Assembly: GCA_029851415.1 (NCBI GenBank)
Contig: CM056742.1
Location: forward strand, 144,837,121-144,901,120
Reading direction: 5' to 3'
DNA length: 64,000 bases
From: Eretmocerus hayati
Lineage: Eukaryota; Arthropoda; Insecta; Hymenoptera; Aphelinidae
Of the stretch, positions 1 to 12,683 are shown piece by piece; the first letter of the stretch is position 1; each line of letters begins with the position of its first letter. Both the position numbers and the translations under genes were made by a program. Under the pieces are notes generated by a model, which saw only the letters and a list, made by a program, of their open reading frames with translations, had not been told where the DNA came from and ran no database searches.

Positions 1-1000
1 CCATCCTCAGCCCAATTTTTGAAAAACGGTTTTCGACGTAAAATTTGACGAGGAATCCGATGAAAATGTCAAATTTGAGATAAAATAGGGCCTAAGGCTT
101 GAAAATTGGGATTTTCTGAAAAAAATCACTTTTTTGAGGTTATGTTCATCTTTGACGGATCTGAGAGTATTTTTTTCGTAAAATTCAGCTCATTCCACGT
201 CGAAATATGTGTCTTGGATAATTTTTTTATTGGGTTCCATACTGGTGAGAAATCAATCAAAAAGTTGAAAAATCGAATTTTTCACGAATTTCGAAAACGA
301 AAATAGAGCGCCAAACTCGCGCGGATGACTTTCGGGACCTAAGAACTGTGCTTTCCATCTTATTTCATCATATACAACATGTACCTAAAGTTACAGAAAA
401 ATCCCTGACCCCCCGACACAAAACCTGGCGATATTAAAAAGAATGACTCATATATCTTTTATGAACATAGGCCCATATGGGCAATGTTAATGTCGTAGGC
501 TGTAGCTTGAAAATGGTTGGACATTTGCAACTGCGGCTCTGGGTTTCACTTTTTGGTGGTAAAAGGAGACTATCTCCAGAGTTTCAGCTCAATCCGTGAC
601 CCACAACCCTTGGGTGCTCCTCGTTAGTCAATCAAACCCGTTAGTGTACGGATGCTTGAACTAGAAATTTGGCAGGGGAATCAACCAATCCTAAAACCTA
701 AGAATTCCTGTTAAGGCGAATAAACCTGAAAATGCCCAGATGCTCGGACCATAGATTCTGTCGGGGGATCAAAGAATCCCCAAATTTAATTTCTTTGCAC
801 TAACTGAACTAATGAATCTAACTTATATGAGTTTTTCCCAAAATTTGAGTACAAACATATGATTTTGATCAGGCGGTCTCTAATGTCTTTCTTATCCGTT
901 TTCTTTTCAAAACAATACATTATTAATCTTTGTTGATCAAGTTGAGAGTTTGAAAGTAAGACTCCAAAATCTACGGAAATGGAAAGAAACTGGAACTCAC
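1..1000. other. unassigned DNA with one diverged foldback arm
   Basis: No coding exon is recognised. About 498-650 is a diverged single copy of one arm of the foldback element at 23389-23727. It shares, in the same order, a CTGTAGC word, a GCGGCT..GGGT word, CAAAAGGAGA-like and AGTTTCA words, and ACCCTTGG..CTCC..GTTAG. The rest may be intron of the minus-strand gene that follows. Confidence 0.35.
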
Positions 1001-1744
1001 ATGTAGGATGTTACTACTAGAAGCAGAAGTGTTGAGAGCGTGAGGCTGACGCATAGCAGTGGCTTGCAGTAACGGATGATAGTTTGGTCCGTGATGATGA
1101 GGACCTGGTGATAACTGTTGATGATGCAATGGATAGTGCATGTGTTGATGTTGTTGCTGCTGCTGATGATGATGGGCGTACATGTATCGATGTATGTTGC
1201 CGCTCGACTTGCTGTGCTGCAAGTAGTACGGACGCTCCATTTGTTGCTGAGATCTGCGTAAGATAAAGAAATTATTATTCATTTGGTTCTCAACGATTGT
1301 ATGAGATTTTATATAAAACAAATAACAAAGAATCATAATAATTCGAATCGATCTATAGACTCGCCGAAAGTTGATAACAAATATCGGAGATATAATTCAA
1401 AGAATTTCTGAGAGCTTTTGGTTTGCTTTACAGAAAGTAGAGTAGGGTCTTATTGAAAAATTGTATAACATGATTTCTTACTTGGGCATGTGAAGGTCGT
1501 TTTGCTTCATGGTGAATTCTTTGGCGTGTACATTCAACTGAGGATTCGTTGCATTAGCCGTTGTTCCGTCCGATCTGACGCCTTTAAAATGCAACTGAAT
1601 GAAAGGCTTGAAATTTATTAACAAATAGCGAATTGCTGATCAACATATTTTTTACTCACCGGGCGGTCGATAAATTTCGAGAGAAGGTTTCGATTTTACT
1701 GTCGCTACGTTATTGTTTCGTTTTTGCAGAACCGCATCCCTCAT
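1001..1744 (-). CDS. three exons of a PAM2-motif, His/Gln-rich protein (partial gene)
   Basis: Three minus-strand exons join in phase: 1744-1660 (acceptor CCAG, donor GTGAGT), 1581-1482 (acceptor AAAG, donor GTAAGA) and 1253-1001 (acceptor GCAG, donor GTGAGT). The product runs from a possible start [11 protein letters not shown] through [16 protein letters not shown] to [12 protein letters not shown]. It then enters a low-complexity stretch of His, Gln and Met ([15 protein letters not shown]) and stays open to the last donor. LNVHAKEF resembles the PAM2 peptide that binds the MLLE domain of poly(A)-binding protein (consensus LNxxAxxFxP), although the final Pro is Met here. This suggests a cytoplasmic mRNA-associated protein, perhaps PAIP-like, but I do not recognise the gene with certainty. 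The ATG directly follows a splice acceptor, so a 5' exon must lie upstream at higher coordinates. Downstream exons lie beyond the window start or are unrecognised. Confidence 0.75.
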
Positions 1745-1872
1745 CTGGAAAGAAAAATGAGCATATACGTTAATTTCGTATTCTGGAGAATCAAATTTAC
1801 AATTGGTCTCGTTTAGACAGTTAAACTTATTGACATTGTACTTTTTTTTATATTAAAAAGTTGAACATTTTT

Positions 1873-2250
1873 ATGATAAAAATTGAAAGTCTCGTCGAGT
1901 TTGAAGGACAGTGGCGAATCGAATGAATTCCCAAAAATTTCATGAAAGAAATTAATAAAATGCGGACGAAACGTCGTAATAAGCGACGTTTCATCCGCAA
2001 GGTTTCGTGGACCTCAACAGAGCAACTCTGTTTACCTGTATTGATGAGAGACAGACGTTATGCCTGGTCTTTACTACAAGAACGTTCAAAAAACCATGGC
2101 AATCTGAAGAGTAACAAACCTCAAGCCTGATGAGGTCCACGAAACCTTGTGGACGGGACATCGCAATAAGATTTCTACCATGAAATTTTTGGGAGTTTAT
2201 TGGATTCCCCACCGTCCTTCAAGACTGACGAGACTTTGAATTTTCATCAT
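1873..2250. mobile_element. foldback (MITE-like) element, 378 bp
   Basis: The left arm (about 1873-2015) and the reverse complement of the right arm (about 2131-2250) match at roughly 80%. Both contain AAAGTCTCGTC, GAAGGAC.GTGG, CCCAAAAATTTCATG and AAGGTTTCGTGGACCTCA. The left arm has an extra internal palindrome (GACGAAACGTCG / CGACGTTTCATC). No transposase is visible and the target-site duplication is not clear. Confidence 0.7.
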
Positions 2251-5200
2251 ATGTCAACGCTTCAGCTCAAGAACGACAAAAACTAATAATATTCTGTCGA
2301 TATTGAACGTTTGTAGATTCAAATGATTAATTAAACTAGAATCCAATTGATGAAATTTCACCTATTCTATCAGAATTGAGCATTCAATGAGTCAGAAATT
2401 CTTCGATAATTTTGAATTAAAAGATCTCTGCGAGACTTTGATGAGAAAATACTCAAAACTGCTGGCTCTCGCGAATTTTCCAGAATCTAAAATTCACTTC
2501 ATGAGCCATTCGGATGTTATCATCGTACAATATATTAGCGAGATGAAAAAATCCACGTTTAGAACGTCTGAGTTGGATAGATTTGAAGTTGTCTGAAAAG
2601 TGTGTAGTTTTTCTAGGAATAAAGAGCAGTTACAAAAATGTTGCCTGATCGTACTTATCAGGCTAAATTCACCTACAATAAATTCGTATCAATCGCCACG
2701 AGCAAGTAAATAAGTGAAATCAGCTTCAAAACCATCTATATTGCAAAATTGCAAAATACCATCAACACTTTCCAACACACGAAGTTGCGTCCCACGCGCA
2801 GCTGAAATCAAAAGAAAGTTCAACGCAATCTCACGCCATAGTGCCCATAGGTAGATTTCTAAATCAAAGATCTCTTTGTTTCACTGTGTCAACGTCTGAA
2901 TCCAATTTTCTCGTCTTTCAAGAGATTAATCATCTCTCTCATCTTCATAGCTCACTCTGCTGCTCCTGCATTTGATTCTAATGGATTGCAAACTTTACTT
3001 TCTAAGCTTTCATTAGAGCATTCATTCTTATCAATCGCAAGGGTGTGATAAATTGCGAACTTTCTACCAGACAAGTGCATGAGTAATTATCTATCGCGCC
3101 TGACAAAACATAAGCCTCTCATCTTCTGTTTTATTTCGCAAAATTCGCTGCAATCTGAATGTTTTACGATATTACGATGGACCAAAAATTTCGAATTTAT
3201 CCTCGGAGCAAACATAAAAGGTCGACTATCATCTTCGAAGTTTAATATCAAGCTCATCTAAATATGATTCAACTCAAGGATCATTTCAGTGGGGGGAACA
3301 ATTGACATATTCTCAAGTATTCTAATCTGCCTAAATCTAATAATTTGTATTTAATTTTCTTCACTTATGTCAATGTTGTACTGCGATGAATAGTCGATCG
3401 AATGACCGAATAAAGGAAAAAGAACAATTGACTCATCAAATAGATCGATTATACATCGCCCTAAATCTAAAAATTTGCATGGATCATTGTTTTCTACAGA
3501 AAGTAGTCCAGTTTACCTTTTCGAGCATAAGTAAGGTCAGCTCCTCATAGATGATAACTTTGGATAACTTTTTCGTTGCCGTCGTGATTGGACGAGAATT
3601 TTTAGCGGAATTATACCAAAAAGTACATAAGAATCATCGCGTCTATTAGAGGGAGAAAATTATCATGTTTATTTTGCTCCTATTGACTTAGAAGTTATCG
3701 AAGATGTCACCATTAATTGAACAAATTTCTTCAATCGAAGCAATCATTGCCAAGCAAGTATTTCGGAAATGCTATTGGGGAAAAATCTCATGAATTCAAG
3801 AATCTCGTCAATAAATTCATTCGGTGATTAATAAAGATGACAGATACCTCTCAGCGAATACGGCCAGAGTCAGACAACAAATGAAAGTGAACGAAGGCCC
3901 CTTGGGTAATGAAACTCTCTCTGCACGAATGTACATGGAGTCAGCTTTCAAACAGGGATTGGATCAGTTCCAGGAGATCAATCACACTCTTGTTAATTTC
4001 CTATTCCTTTTCCATGCTGTCAAATTACATCGTGGAAGAATTGCAAAATTCAATCCCTGAGCAAGAGCTCAACAGTTTTACTTGAATAAAGCAAATTGAT
4101 GTATCTGTCACTCGATCTGTCATTATTCTTTTGATCGCTGAACTTCTGCATCTTTCAAATTGGACTGTTTAAATTCGAACAGAGGTTTTTACATATTTCA
4201 ATCGAAGTTGAATACTTTGGCTGTTGAATACAATTATTATCTATGAATACATTTTAGAAAATAGCTACACATGAACATTAGCTTATTCCTGCTTTGGTGG
4301 TTGAATGTAACATACCCCTTGGTGCAAGTCCAAGGAATGAAAATGACTTTTACATCAGATATGAGATAGAAAATTTTTCAAAATTCAAGAAATGACTTTC
4401 GATATAGGATCGGGTCATGAGGTCGTATCAAGTGTGTTGACTTGTATAATTTTTCTGTGATTGTAATCTGCAAAACACAAATGACGCAGTTCCATGTTCC
4501 AAGTAGAGATATTGAGAATACAATTATCCACATACGACGTGAGATTATTCAACTCTGCGTGGATACTCGTTGATGTCCAAATTGCTCTTACCTTTCAAAA
4601 GGGTTTTCGTAGATCTTTATGCGACTATCTATGTACAAAGTCAATTGACGGAAACTGGTGAATCTGTGTATTTTCCACCATTCATAAATGTTTTTAATGG
4701 TGGTTGAAACGTTTAGTGAGGGCAACATGGAAAGAATTTTCATTTTTTTTCCACTAATGCGGGAGCTTACCATAACAATGAGTGCTCAGAAAACTCGCAA
4801 AATTATCTCGATTTGTTGTCAACTTTTGGTTCTGATGGTACTCATTACGAACTGATCCAAGCGACTCCAACAAAACATCGTTACAAGTTGAGCAGAATCG
4901 ATGGAAAATAGCACCGCAAAATAAGTGTGCATGTTTTCATTTGAAAATTTACTAAATTTAATGACGACTTACGGAATAGTAGTTTCGGTTATAGGCTCTT
5001 TTGTCGAATATCCATGATGGTTGATAACCGTATATCGTCATAATTCCATCAACCTTAGTGTCCTAAACTTGCCATGGACGTATGAAACCACTACGTTATG
5101 AATTAGATGTGATCGCAGAGTGGACTTACAGAATGTAACAGAATGTAATAATCGTGGGAATGTAGTATAACCATACAATGTCTCTTGTTCCTTCGAGTTG

Positions 5201-8200
5201 GAGAAAAATTGTGCAAGAGCGGTATACATATTGTAATTTAACATGCGCTTCCCTACAAATGGACTTTGTTGGTGTACGATAACATGTATTAATCAAGTGA
5301 GTGAATCATCACACACGATGGATTTATTTTTTTGTGATTCAGTTCAGAATTGCGTGCCATCTCTCCTGTCAAAATATGTTCCTGGGAATGAATGAAAAGT
5401 TGTAGAATCAGAATTTTGGCAACTTCTTGTACTTTATTTTTTCCTTCTCCTTAATTTCACATTGAGACCCCGTGATCCGTGGTTCATCATGTTTCCAATA
5501 GTGGTAAAGATTCTCCAGAACTTACCAAGATTTTTGACCCATTACAAGGCAAGGAAATAATGACTGGGAACCAGTTAAAGTTGACTTTGTCCTTCAACTT
5601 AGAGAACAGACTTCTGAACGAAAAGAAGTAATACTCCAATAATTATCGCATCTTCACAGATAGAATGAAAATTTTCGTTCCGAATTTTATGAGAAAGGTA
5701 TTCATACAAATGATTTTACAAGAAATGATCTATTTGAGTACGCAATATTGCAAGGATGATCTATTGATATAAATTCCCAAGGAAAACTGATGTACCAAAA
5801 ACACAAAATATGTCCAAGAGTACGACACCAGACCCACTCACCACAAAAGAATCAAAATCATTCGGAGTCATTCCTCCAAATGTCTTTCAGGCTCATTAGC
5901 TGCCTCGAGCACGTCCACGCGACGCGATGAGCGTCATTCATCACAGAATCGCAGCACCTTACACCACACCAAGTATAATCAAGCGTGGCAATGTTGAAAG
6001 CCCTACCATAAAGAGACGATTTTCCTTCCAATGGGTAAGGATATAAGAAGAATACAATGTATCTCAATCATCGGCCCCACTTGGTTGTGTAGTGAACCAG
6101 AAATAACCGATCGGTAGTTGCTTTCACCAAATCAATGAAGTCAACGATTTTCACATCAAAATAATTTTAAAAAAGTCTATCACAAGTGAAAAGCATAGTC
6201 ATGCGAGCTCCATCCCAAGTTCTAAAAAATCGAACGTCGTAGTTTGAGTGTGCCACGATTTCGAACTAATCCATCGAGCACAAAGTAATGAATCAAGAGG
6301 AAGCTGATGGGACACTCTTGTAATTCAAGTACACCGAGCGTACTACTCTTGGTTATATGTACAAGTATACCCATATATAGAGTATAAGTTAAAGAGATGA
6401 AACATGGAAAGAGAAAGAGAAGAAGAAGCTCTAACAACGGAGTCAGTCCAAATTAGACGGTCGACTCACAGCGAGAGTAGGCTACTGATGCAGCGATGAT
6501 GTTCGTCGTCGTTATTGTCGTCGTCTCCAAAGTGATTCTGTATTGGATGAAGTAGCAGCAACAGCCGTGCTAACGGTCCAAATTTTGTAGTTGAGGATGA
6601 CCCGGTCCCTCGGCAAATGCAACTAGACAACGACGAACCCATTGCAATTTTCTTCTACTATATATTTTATGGACCGATTATATGTATACTAAAAGCACGC
6701 GCGAGGGGTCAACCGATTCAAGCGCGCGGAAGCGCATGCAAAAGCGGTTTGTTTCGCCGCATGTACTAACTTTGCGATGACTCTACCGAGACTAATAATA
6801 GCAAACGCGCTGAGCATGCCCTGAAATATCCGACACGGTATAACTCTGTAAGTAGCAGCACCGTCGCTTTTTCAAGCACGGATATAGAAGAGCTTGCGAA
6901 TTGTATGTATAATTTTACGTGGACGATGAGTGATGGGCTGGTTGAACTTTTTTCGATGGGATTTTCGGTTGAGATCGGTAACCCGAAATACTTGTTGATT
7001 GTAGAAATTACTTTTTTGTGACATACGTTATTCATGACAGCGTCATAAGGTGCAATTTTTTGAGAAACGAGACCACCCTTGATTCGACTTTTTGATTTGG
7101 CAGAAAATTTTTTTGTGGCCCAGTCAGATTCTACATGAACTGCTACCGATATTGAGTGATTTGGATGCTCAATAACTGTTGGTGTCGGTAAGGATCGGCA
7201 TTGAACAATATAATTTCAAATACATTTCGGACAAAATAGCTCATCCAGTAAAATATTAATTTCACTGAAACCATTGAATTTTGTACAAATTTCATTTTGA
7301 ATTGTATAAATAGTGTTTCGAGATGTAAATAAATAACTTTGATGATGATCGTGATCGTTGGTGCATGAAAAGCTCGCAGTGTTGACAAAACCTCGCTCTC
7401 GGTACGCGTAGTAGAGTTCTATTAATGTGTGCCAATAAACGACCTAGAATGTGAACAATGCCCGGCAGAACTAAAACTGTTATATCCTACACCAAGTGAG
7501 CACGTTATTCTTAAGAAATCCTTGTAATATCACTTTCAGCTGCAATGCGTAGTTGACAAAATACTTGCAATGAATTTTTATTGTTATTGAAAAATGAGTG
7601 TTAAGCGAATGACACTGATGACACCGATGAAATTGTTATTTTGCAAGAACAGGTCACGTAAATCTTCAACATAAAGAAAATGACCATCGAGCGTAGTAAC
7701 ATTTTCGCACAACGCCAACACGCATAATTTTTGCAATATCACACTGGCATATAGAGCCTTCACTCCCGCGACATTGTCGGAGGCGGTATATTACCGATTC
7801 CCCTCACTCGCGTTCTCCGCACCTTACTTAGCTCGAGTGTCTAGATCCTAAGTAGTCACAATTCATTAGCATAAGTATCGATAATACTCTTCTAAAATCA
7901 TTAATGCATCGCTCGAAATATTTATTTTCTAATTCATGAATAATACATTACATCTACACCAAATTATCCCTAATCCACCAACCACGCTTACATTCACTTT
8001 CATGGATCCCAAAAAACAGTGACGAAATTTCGGATCAGTGCCCACCTTCGTGTTACTATTCTTCTTGGCGACGTTCTGCACCATCGTCGTCGTGGTCGTG
8101 TTGGTCGTTGGGGTCGTCGTGGGTTTCGAGGCTCGCAGCGCGCTTATCGTGAAATTTTTTGCTTGGCACCTCGCTTTTCGACCAAGTTATACCATCACCT

Positions 8201-8276
8201 TTGAATTTTCAACAATTTTCTTAAAAAGTGTGGATAGCGGAAAAAATCTAGATATTTTGCGCGATAGCGGTGCAGA
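2251..8276. other. unassigned AT-rich DNA, probably intronic or intergenic
   Basis: No domain or conserved exon is recognised on either strand. Short open frames are present, none with recognisable family features. Around 6490-6530 and 8078-8130 there are degenerate TCGTCG-type trinucleotide runs, and 6695-6740 is a short CpG-rich patch. Some of this may be 5' intron of the minus-strand gene at 1001-1744. Confidence 0.4.
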
Positions 8277-8402
8277 ATGCCTTCGGATCACGTCATGTCC
8301 CCGCACAACCGGCCGAGGGAGCGGCCGCGCTCGTCGCCGACGGATCGGCTTGAACTGGGCGACTTGATGAAGCATCTAGCTGAGCTGTGGATGCAAACAT
8401 GC
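8277..8402 (+). CDS. possible first coding exon, unknown protein
   Basis: An ATG frame beginning MPSDHVMSPHNRPRERP is GC-richer than its surroundings and stays open to a possible donor at 8402 (GCG then GTATGG). It would encode about 42 residues, rich in Arg, Pro and Ser and followed by a leucine-rich helix-like segment (LELGDLMKHLAELW). No partner exon was found downstream, and the frame would stop at 8483 if unspliced. This could equally be chance. Confidence 0.2.
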
Positions 8403-8608
8403 GGTATGGTATTATGTATACGCCCGCGCATTTGGACCCGGAGGTGGAAAATCGCGTCATCGGACATCAGCCCGCGCTCTTAGATCATCGCTCAAGACTT
8501 GTCTTTACTGCGCTGAGCAACTGCCAGATTCGCTAGCTGTGAGTATTGATGCGAATCACTGATGAATAGGTAGTTTTATGTCTGACCTCGCAAAGGACTC
8601 ACGGCAGG

Positions 8609-10017
8609 GTTTATTCTAACCGGGTAGTTGAGCACAAACGGGTAGTTCTTCTCCCAAAACGGGTAGTTGTAAATCACAATTTCGGGTAGTTATTGGAACT
8701 GTTATCTCCCGAGTTCGGGAATATGAGTGAGGTACGTAAGTCTAAACTAAGACGAATTCACTCGAATCTGAGGTTTAAAGGGAGAGACAGCCCTAAATTT
8801 GAGTCTGGCATAGAACATCACATAGATTAGGCGAAATCGCCGCCATCGCTGGAAAAATCACTCTGATGGAATTTTTTAGCGGGATCTCATCAGAAAGCCT
8901 TTCTGAATCCGAAAATCCATATTGCCAGACAAAATTCTGGTGCAAAATTGTTTGAATTGAAATTGTTCAAACAAATCAGTTATATCAAGTCTTTCGGCCC
9001 GGAAGCAATCAATCAAGGTTATTTGGCTCATTTTATGAAGGAAATTTCTTTTGCCATTTTTCTCTAAATCTGATTGTTTTTGAGCTGTGAGCGTATCAAA
9101 GTCCAAAAAACGCGAAAATCGCGATTTTCAGCGACCGGTTAGAGTGCAAAAAACGTGAAAATCTCATGTTGCCAAAGCGAAAAGTTGTTGACTGGGATCC
9201 CCTCAACAATATCCAATAGCGAAAATCCATGTTTCCGAGCGATTTGGCAATATGAGGTTTTCACGTTTTACGCACTCTAATCGGTCGCTGAAAATCGTGA
9301 AATTTCGCGTATTTGAACTCACAAACGCTCACAGCTCAAGAAAAAATGACAAAAGACATTTTCTTCATATGTCAAATAATCCTGAAAAATTGCTTCCGAA
9401 CCAAAAAATTGATTTTACACACTTTGTGAAGCAATTCCAGTTTAAACAATTCTGCACCAGAATTTCGTCTGGCAACATGGATTTTCGGATTTAGAAGGGT
9501 CTTTTGGTGGGGATCCCGCAAAAAAATTCCATCAAAGTAATTTTTCCAAAGATGGCGGTGATTTCGCCCAGTCTAACAGGCAGGTGGCCTGAATATTGGA
9601 TAGTCGGTTTTTGAAAGAAAAATTTTCGACCATATTCATTTTTTGTCTCGCACCTCTCCGTCGGATTGTGGAACTCATGGAACATTTCGTTCCAAATCAT
9701 AAAATGTACCTACAGGAGAATTTACAGACTGATTCATCAAATCCGATGATACTGGATACGTTTCTTTCGGGCCAAAATTCTTAATTTTTCCGTGAAAATA
9801 CCCCAAAACTCGTAAAGGATCCATTTTTTTCGATAAATTACAGATTTACTCCTTTGTTTAGATAGAAGAAATGCCCATCATTCTTCACCGAGTACATTTC
9901 GTAATTCGTAATGCAAATCAATGACTGGAAATTGAGCTCAGAAAAGCAAAGTCCTTTTTTTTCTATCTTTCAATGTAGGTCGCGCGACGGGTAGTTGTAA
10001 TTTTGCTTAGAATAAAC
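8609..10017. mobile_element. candidate composite element with 11-bp terminal inverted repeats
   Basis: GTTTATTCTAA at 8609-8619 is perfectly repeated in inverse at 10007-10017. Next to the left end there are four copies of CGGGTAGTT within about 80 bp, and a fifth lies at 9988 near the right end, in the same orientation. A long foldback occupies the centre. No transposase frame and no target-site duplication are visible, so treating 8609-10017 as one unit is an inference. Confidence 0.4.
8829..9576. repeat. long foldback repeat with arms of about 330 bp
   Basis: The left arm (about 8829-9180) is inverted in the right arm (about 9240-9576). Matching blocks include GGCGAAATC.CCGCCATC, GGAATTTTTT.GCGGGATC, TCTGGTGCA.AATTGTTT, TTTTCAGCGACCG.TTAGAGTGC and CGTGAAAA.CTCAT.TTGCC. 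Identity is about 75-80%, so it is an old element. Short open frames on both strands are by-products of the symmetry. Confidence 0.75.
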
Positions 10018-10680
10018 GTATTCAAGCAGAAAGTTACTCGAAATTCATTTCCGAATTTCAACTCATTTTGGTATTAGTGGATTTCACAAGGATCCATTAC
10101 GGGATTCCATCTTTACCATTTTGATTATGACCAAGTTTACAATAATAATGATAATAATCCTAAATATACGAAGTAGATAGCCCTGGTTGACAAGTGCGAG
10201 CTGATGTATTCTTTTTCCCTAGAGAAGAGGCGTGAATCCATCGCCAACACTTTTGCTTTCTCTGAAGAGAAAGCTTTGTTTTCACCCCAGCAAAATTTTG
10301 ATCAAATTTTCCACTAAAACCAATATTTTCTTCAACAAAATTCCGTTTATCTGAAAAAGCCTTAGACCATTCTCTTCCTCTCGCCAAAATCTATCAATTG
10401 TAGGTAACACTTTTCCTCCTAATGGCCTTTAAATCCGTCAGAGACTCATCTTTGCACCCCTTTGTCCGTGTGTGTGTGTGTGTTGTTTTCTATCGGACAC
10501 GCTTTCTCTTTTACTGTCCACTATATCAATTTTTGGCTTTCTACAAGTTGTACAGAATCCGATTTCTGAGAGCCCAGTGATTTGGCAGCTTTCAGCACCC
10601 AGTCAAATTTGATCCATGGGGTTTTTAGAACAAAACAGCTCAAATTTCGACTCTTAATACATAAATATCTTTTTCTCACA
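10018..10680. other. unassigned DNA
   Basis: AT-rich sequence with no recognisable gene. A short GT run is present at about 10471-10483. Confidence 0.4.
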
Positions 10681-10689
10681 CGGTCTCAC

Positions 10690-11400
10690 CACGAATTGAG
10701 TAACCTAAACTATGATTTTTTCTGCAAGATCTATCGATTGGTCAATACCGAAATTTTATAGAATCTTCACAGATCTCAAATTTTCGAAGAAATCAAAATT
10801 TCCACCAACAATTTCATTTTGACCCTTTTTAAACCCACTGCATCGGAATTCCGTCTCAACCAAACGATGGATATTGTTAAAAAAGCTTCAGACTAGAAGG
10901 CCCAAATCTCTCTAAAAAGCTTCCTCTAAAAAATAACTCAAAAAATAATGGGAAATTTTTCTTAATATTCATTTTTTCCTCGTACCTTCTTTTATGACTC
11001 ATTTATCTCAATTTCAATGACCTAATCTATGGTTTTTTCTGCATTATCTATCGATTGGTTAATACCGAAATTTTATTGAGTCTCCACAAATCTCAAATTT
11101 CCGAAAAAATCAGAATTTTTACCAAAAATTTCATTTCAAACCTTTTCAAACCCACTGCATCGTAATTCCGTCTCAACCAAACGATGGATATTGTTAAAAA
11201 AACCTCAGTCTAGATGGCCTGAATCTCTATAAGAAGCTTCCTCAAAAGAATAACTCAAAATATAGTAGACAATTAGAATTAATATTCATTTTTCCCTCGT
11301 AACATCCTTTACGACTCATTTATCTCAATTCTAATGACCTAAAGACTTACCTATGCGCCATTCGGAATCGATTGGCTGATTCCGAAAGGGCTGAATTCAA
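10690..11400. repeat. tandem repeat, period about 317 bp
   Basis: Two diverged direct copies share AACCAAACGATGGATATTG, CCCACTGCATCG.AATTCC and TCTATCGATTGGT.AATACC. For example, CCCACTGCATC occurs at 10834 and 11151. A partial third copy begins at about 11309 (TTTACGACTCATTTATCTC). Confidence 0.75.
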
Positions 11401-11465
11401 TTCTATGGAGTATATGCAGATCCATTGTGTAGTAGAGTCAGCATGTACATATCGTCGCCCCCGAA

Positions 11466-11895
11466 GAAGAGGAACACTTGCATACTATCAAGCGACGAAG
11501 ACTAACACTTGCGTGTTAGTCACCGACGAAAAGTAACACGATATGTATCAAGCGTCGAAGAGTAGCACTTCTCCCGTACCCGCCTCGAAAAATAACACTT
11601 GGTCGTGATCACCGCCGAAAAGTAACCTTTGCCGGATGCCCGGACGAAGAAAAACACCTGCCGTAAGCCCGGACGAAAAAGAACACCAGCCGTATGCCCC
11701 GACGAAAAAAAAACACCTGCTGTATGCCCCGACAAAGAAAAACACCTGCTGTATGCCCCGACGAAAAAAAACACCTGCTGTATGCCCCGACGAAAAAAAC
11801 ACCTGCCGTGTGCCCGGACGAAGAAAAACACCTGCCGTATGCCCGGACGAAGAAAAACACCTGCATGATGCCCCGACGAAAAAAAACACCTCTCA
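11466..11895. repeat. 29-bp minisatellite
   Basis: About 14 units of a 28-31-bp repeat, core CACCTGCYGTATGCCC followed by SGACGA and an A-run. Units with ACCTGC or ACCAGC start at about 11656, 11685, 11715, 11744, 11773, 11801, 11830 and 11859. Units before 11650 and after 11880 are more degenerate. Because the period is usually not a multiple of three and stops are rare, several frames on both strands stay open and give repetitive peptides. I do not regard these as genes. Confidence 0.85.
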
Positions 11896-12087
11896 TTATC
11901 GTTCAGCAAAGAGAACATCTGGGGTGTTTTTATACTGTTAGGAGGCGCTCCAACCCATATTTGAAGGAAAAATTATGTCTGGGCGTTGCACCAGCAGAGA
12001 GCATCATCACCTCTGCCCCAAGCCAAGAACGTCTCGTAAATATCATCCATTGCATGATTCTTACTGCTCACATTCATCAAAACTATT

Positions 12088-12106
12088 CTCTCTCTCTCTT
12101 TCTCTC

Positions 12107-12111
<5 letters not shown>
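12088..12111. repeat. (CT)n tract beyond the tail of the truncated R1-like copy
   Basis: Short (CT)n run directly adjoining the poly(T) (poly(A) on the minus strand) of the truncated retrotransposon copy. Confidence 0.8.
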
Positions 12112-12138
<27 letters not shown>

Positions 12139-12588
12139 GGTGGTTAGAGGGCAAAATCTGTCTCAGGATCCCTCGGATCCGTCCCCAGACACCGGACTGG
12201 TTCAGCTTACGCGGACTACGCATAGCCCACGCAGGCCATACCAGGCGGGACACGGGTTTGGGTGGGGCTCACCGAGAGGTGGGCCCGACCGTGTAATATC
12301 CCTCTCCCCTCGATGTCCGATACCTAGGGCATCGGGCAATCAAGAAGGAGATCCACCTGCATCTACCATCTCATCCCGGAACCGCGTGAGCATTACTTCA
12401 GGATGAGCGGCATGTCTCGCGCTCGATTGCGAGCGTTCCTCTTCTCCATCTTCTCTCTTCGGCCACTTGTCGGCATCTTCTATCTTCATTCTTCATTGTT
12501 CCCTCTCTTTCTTCTTTCTTCTCTCTTCTTTCTTCTTTCTTCCCTCTTCAGTGCATCAGATTCCTCCTGGAATCATTTGGGCCTCTTC

Positions 12589-12593
<5 letters not shown>
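12110..12593 (-). mobile_element. 5'-truncated copy of the R1-clade element (3' UTR only)
   Basis: Sequence 12137-12593 is a near-identical direct repeat of 12681-13137, the 3' UTR of the adjacent full-length element; both are 457 bp. It ends in its own poly(A) (poly(T) at about 12110-12136 on the plus strand) followed by a (CT)n tract. It is truncated exactly where the (CT)n tract of 12594-12640 begins. Confidence 0.85.

Positions 12594-12640
<47 letters not shown>
12594..12640. repeat. (CT)n tract between two R1-like copies
   Basis: Pure CT repeat lying between the poly(A) tail of the full-length element and the truncated end of the older copy. On the minus strand it is (GA)n immediately downstream of the tail. 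Confidence 0.95.

Positions 12641-12683
<43 letters not shown>

Noticed and set aside
8038..8367. Val-rich membrane-like protein at 8038
   Set aside because: Its hydrophobic run comes from a degenerate TCGTCG/GTCGTG repeat; no further support.
11520..11918. Repetitive Cys/Phe/Gly proteins from the minisatellite
   Set aside because: Open in several overlapping frames on both strands because of unit composition, with no supporting gene structure.
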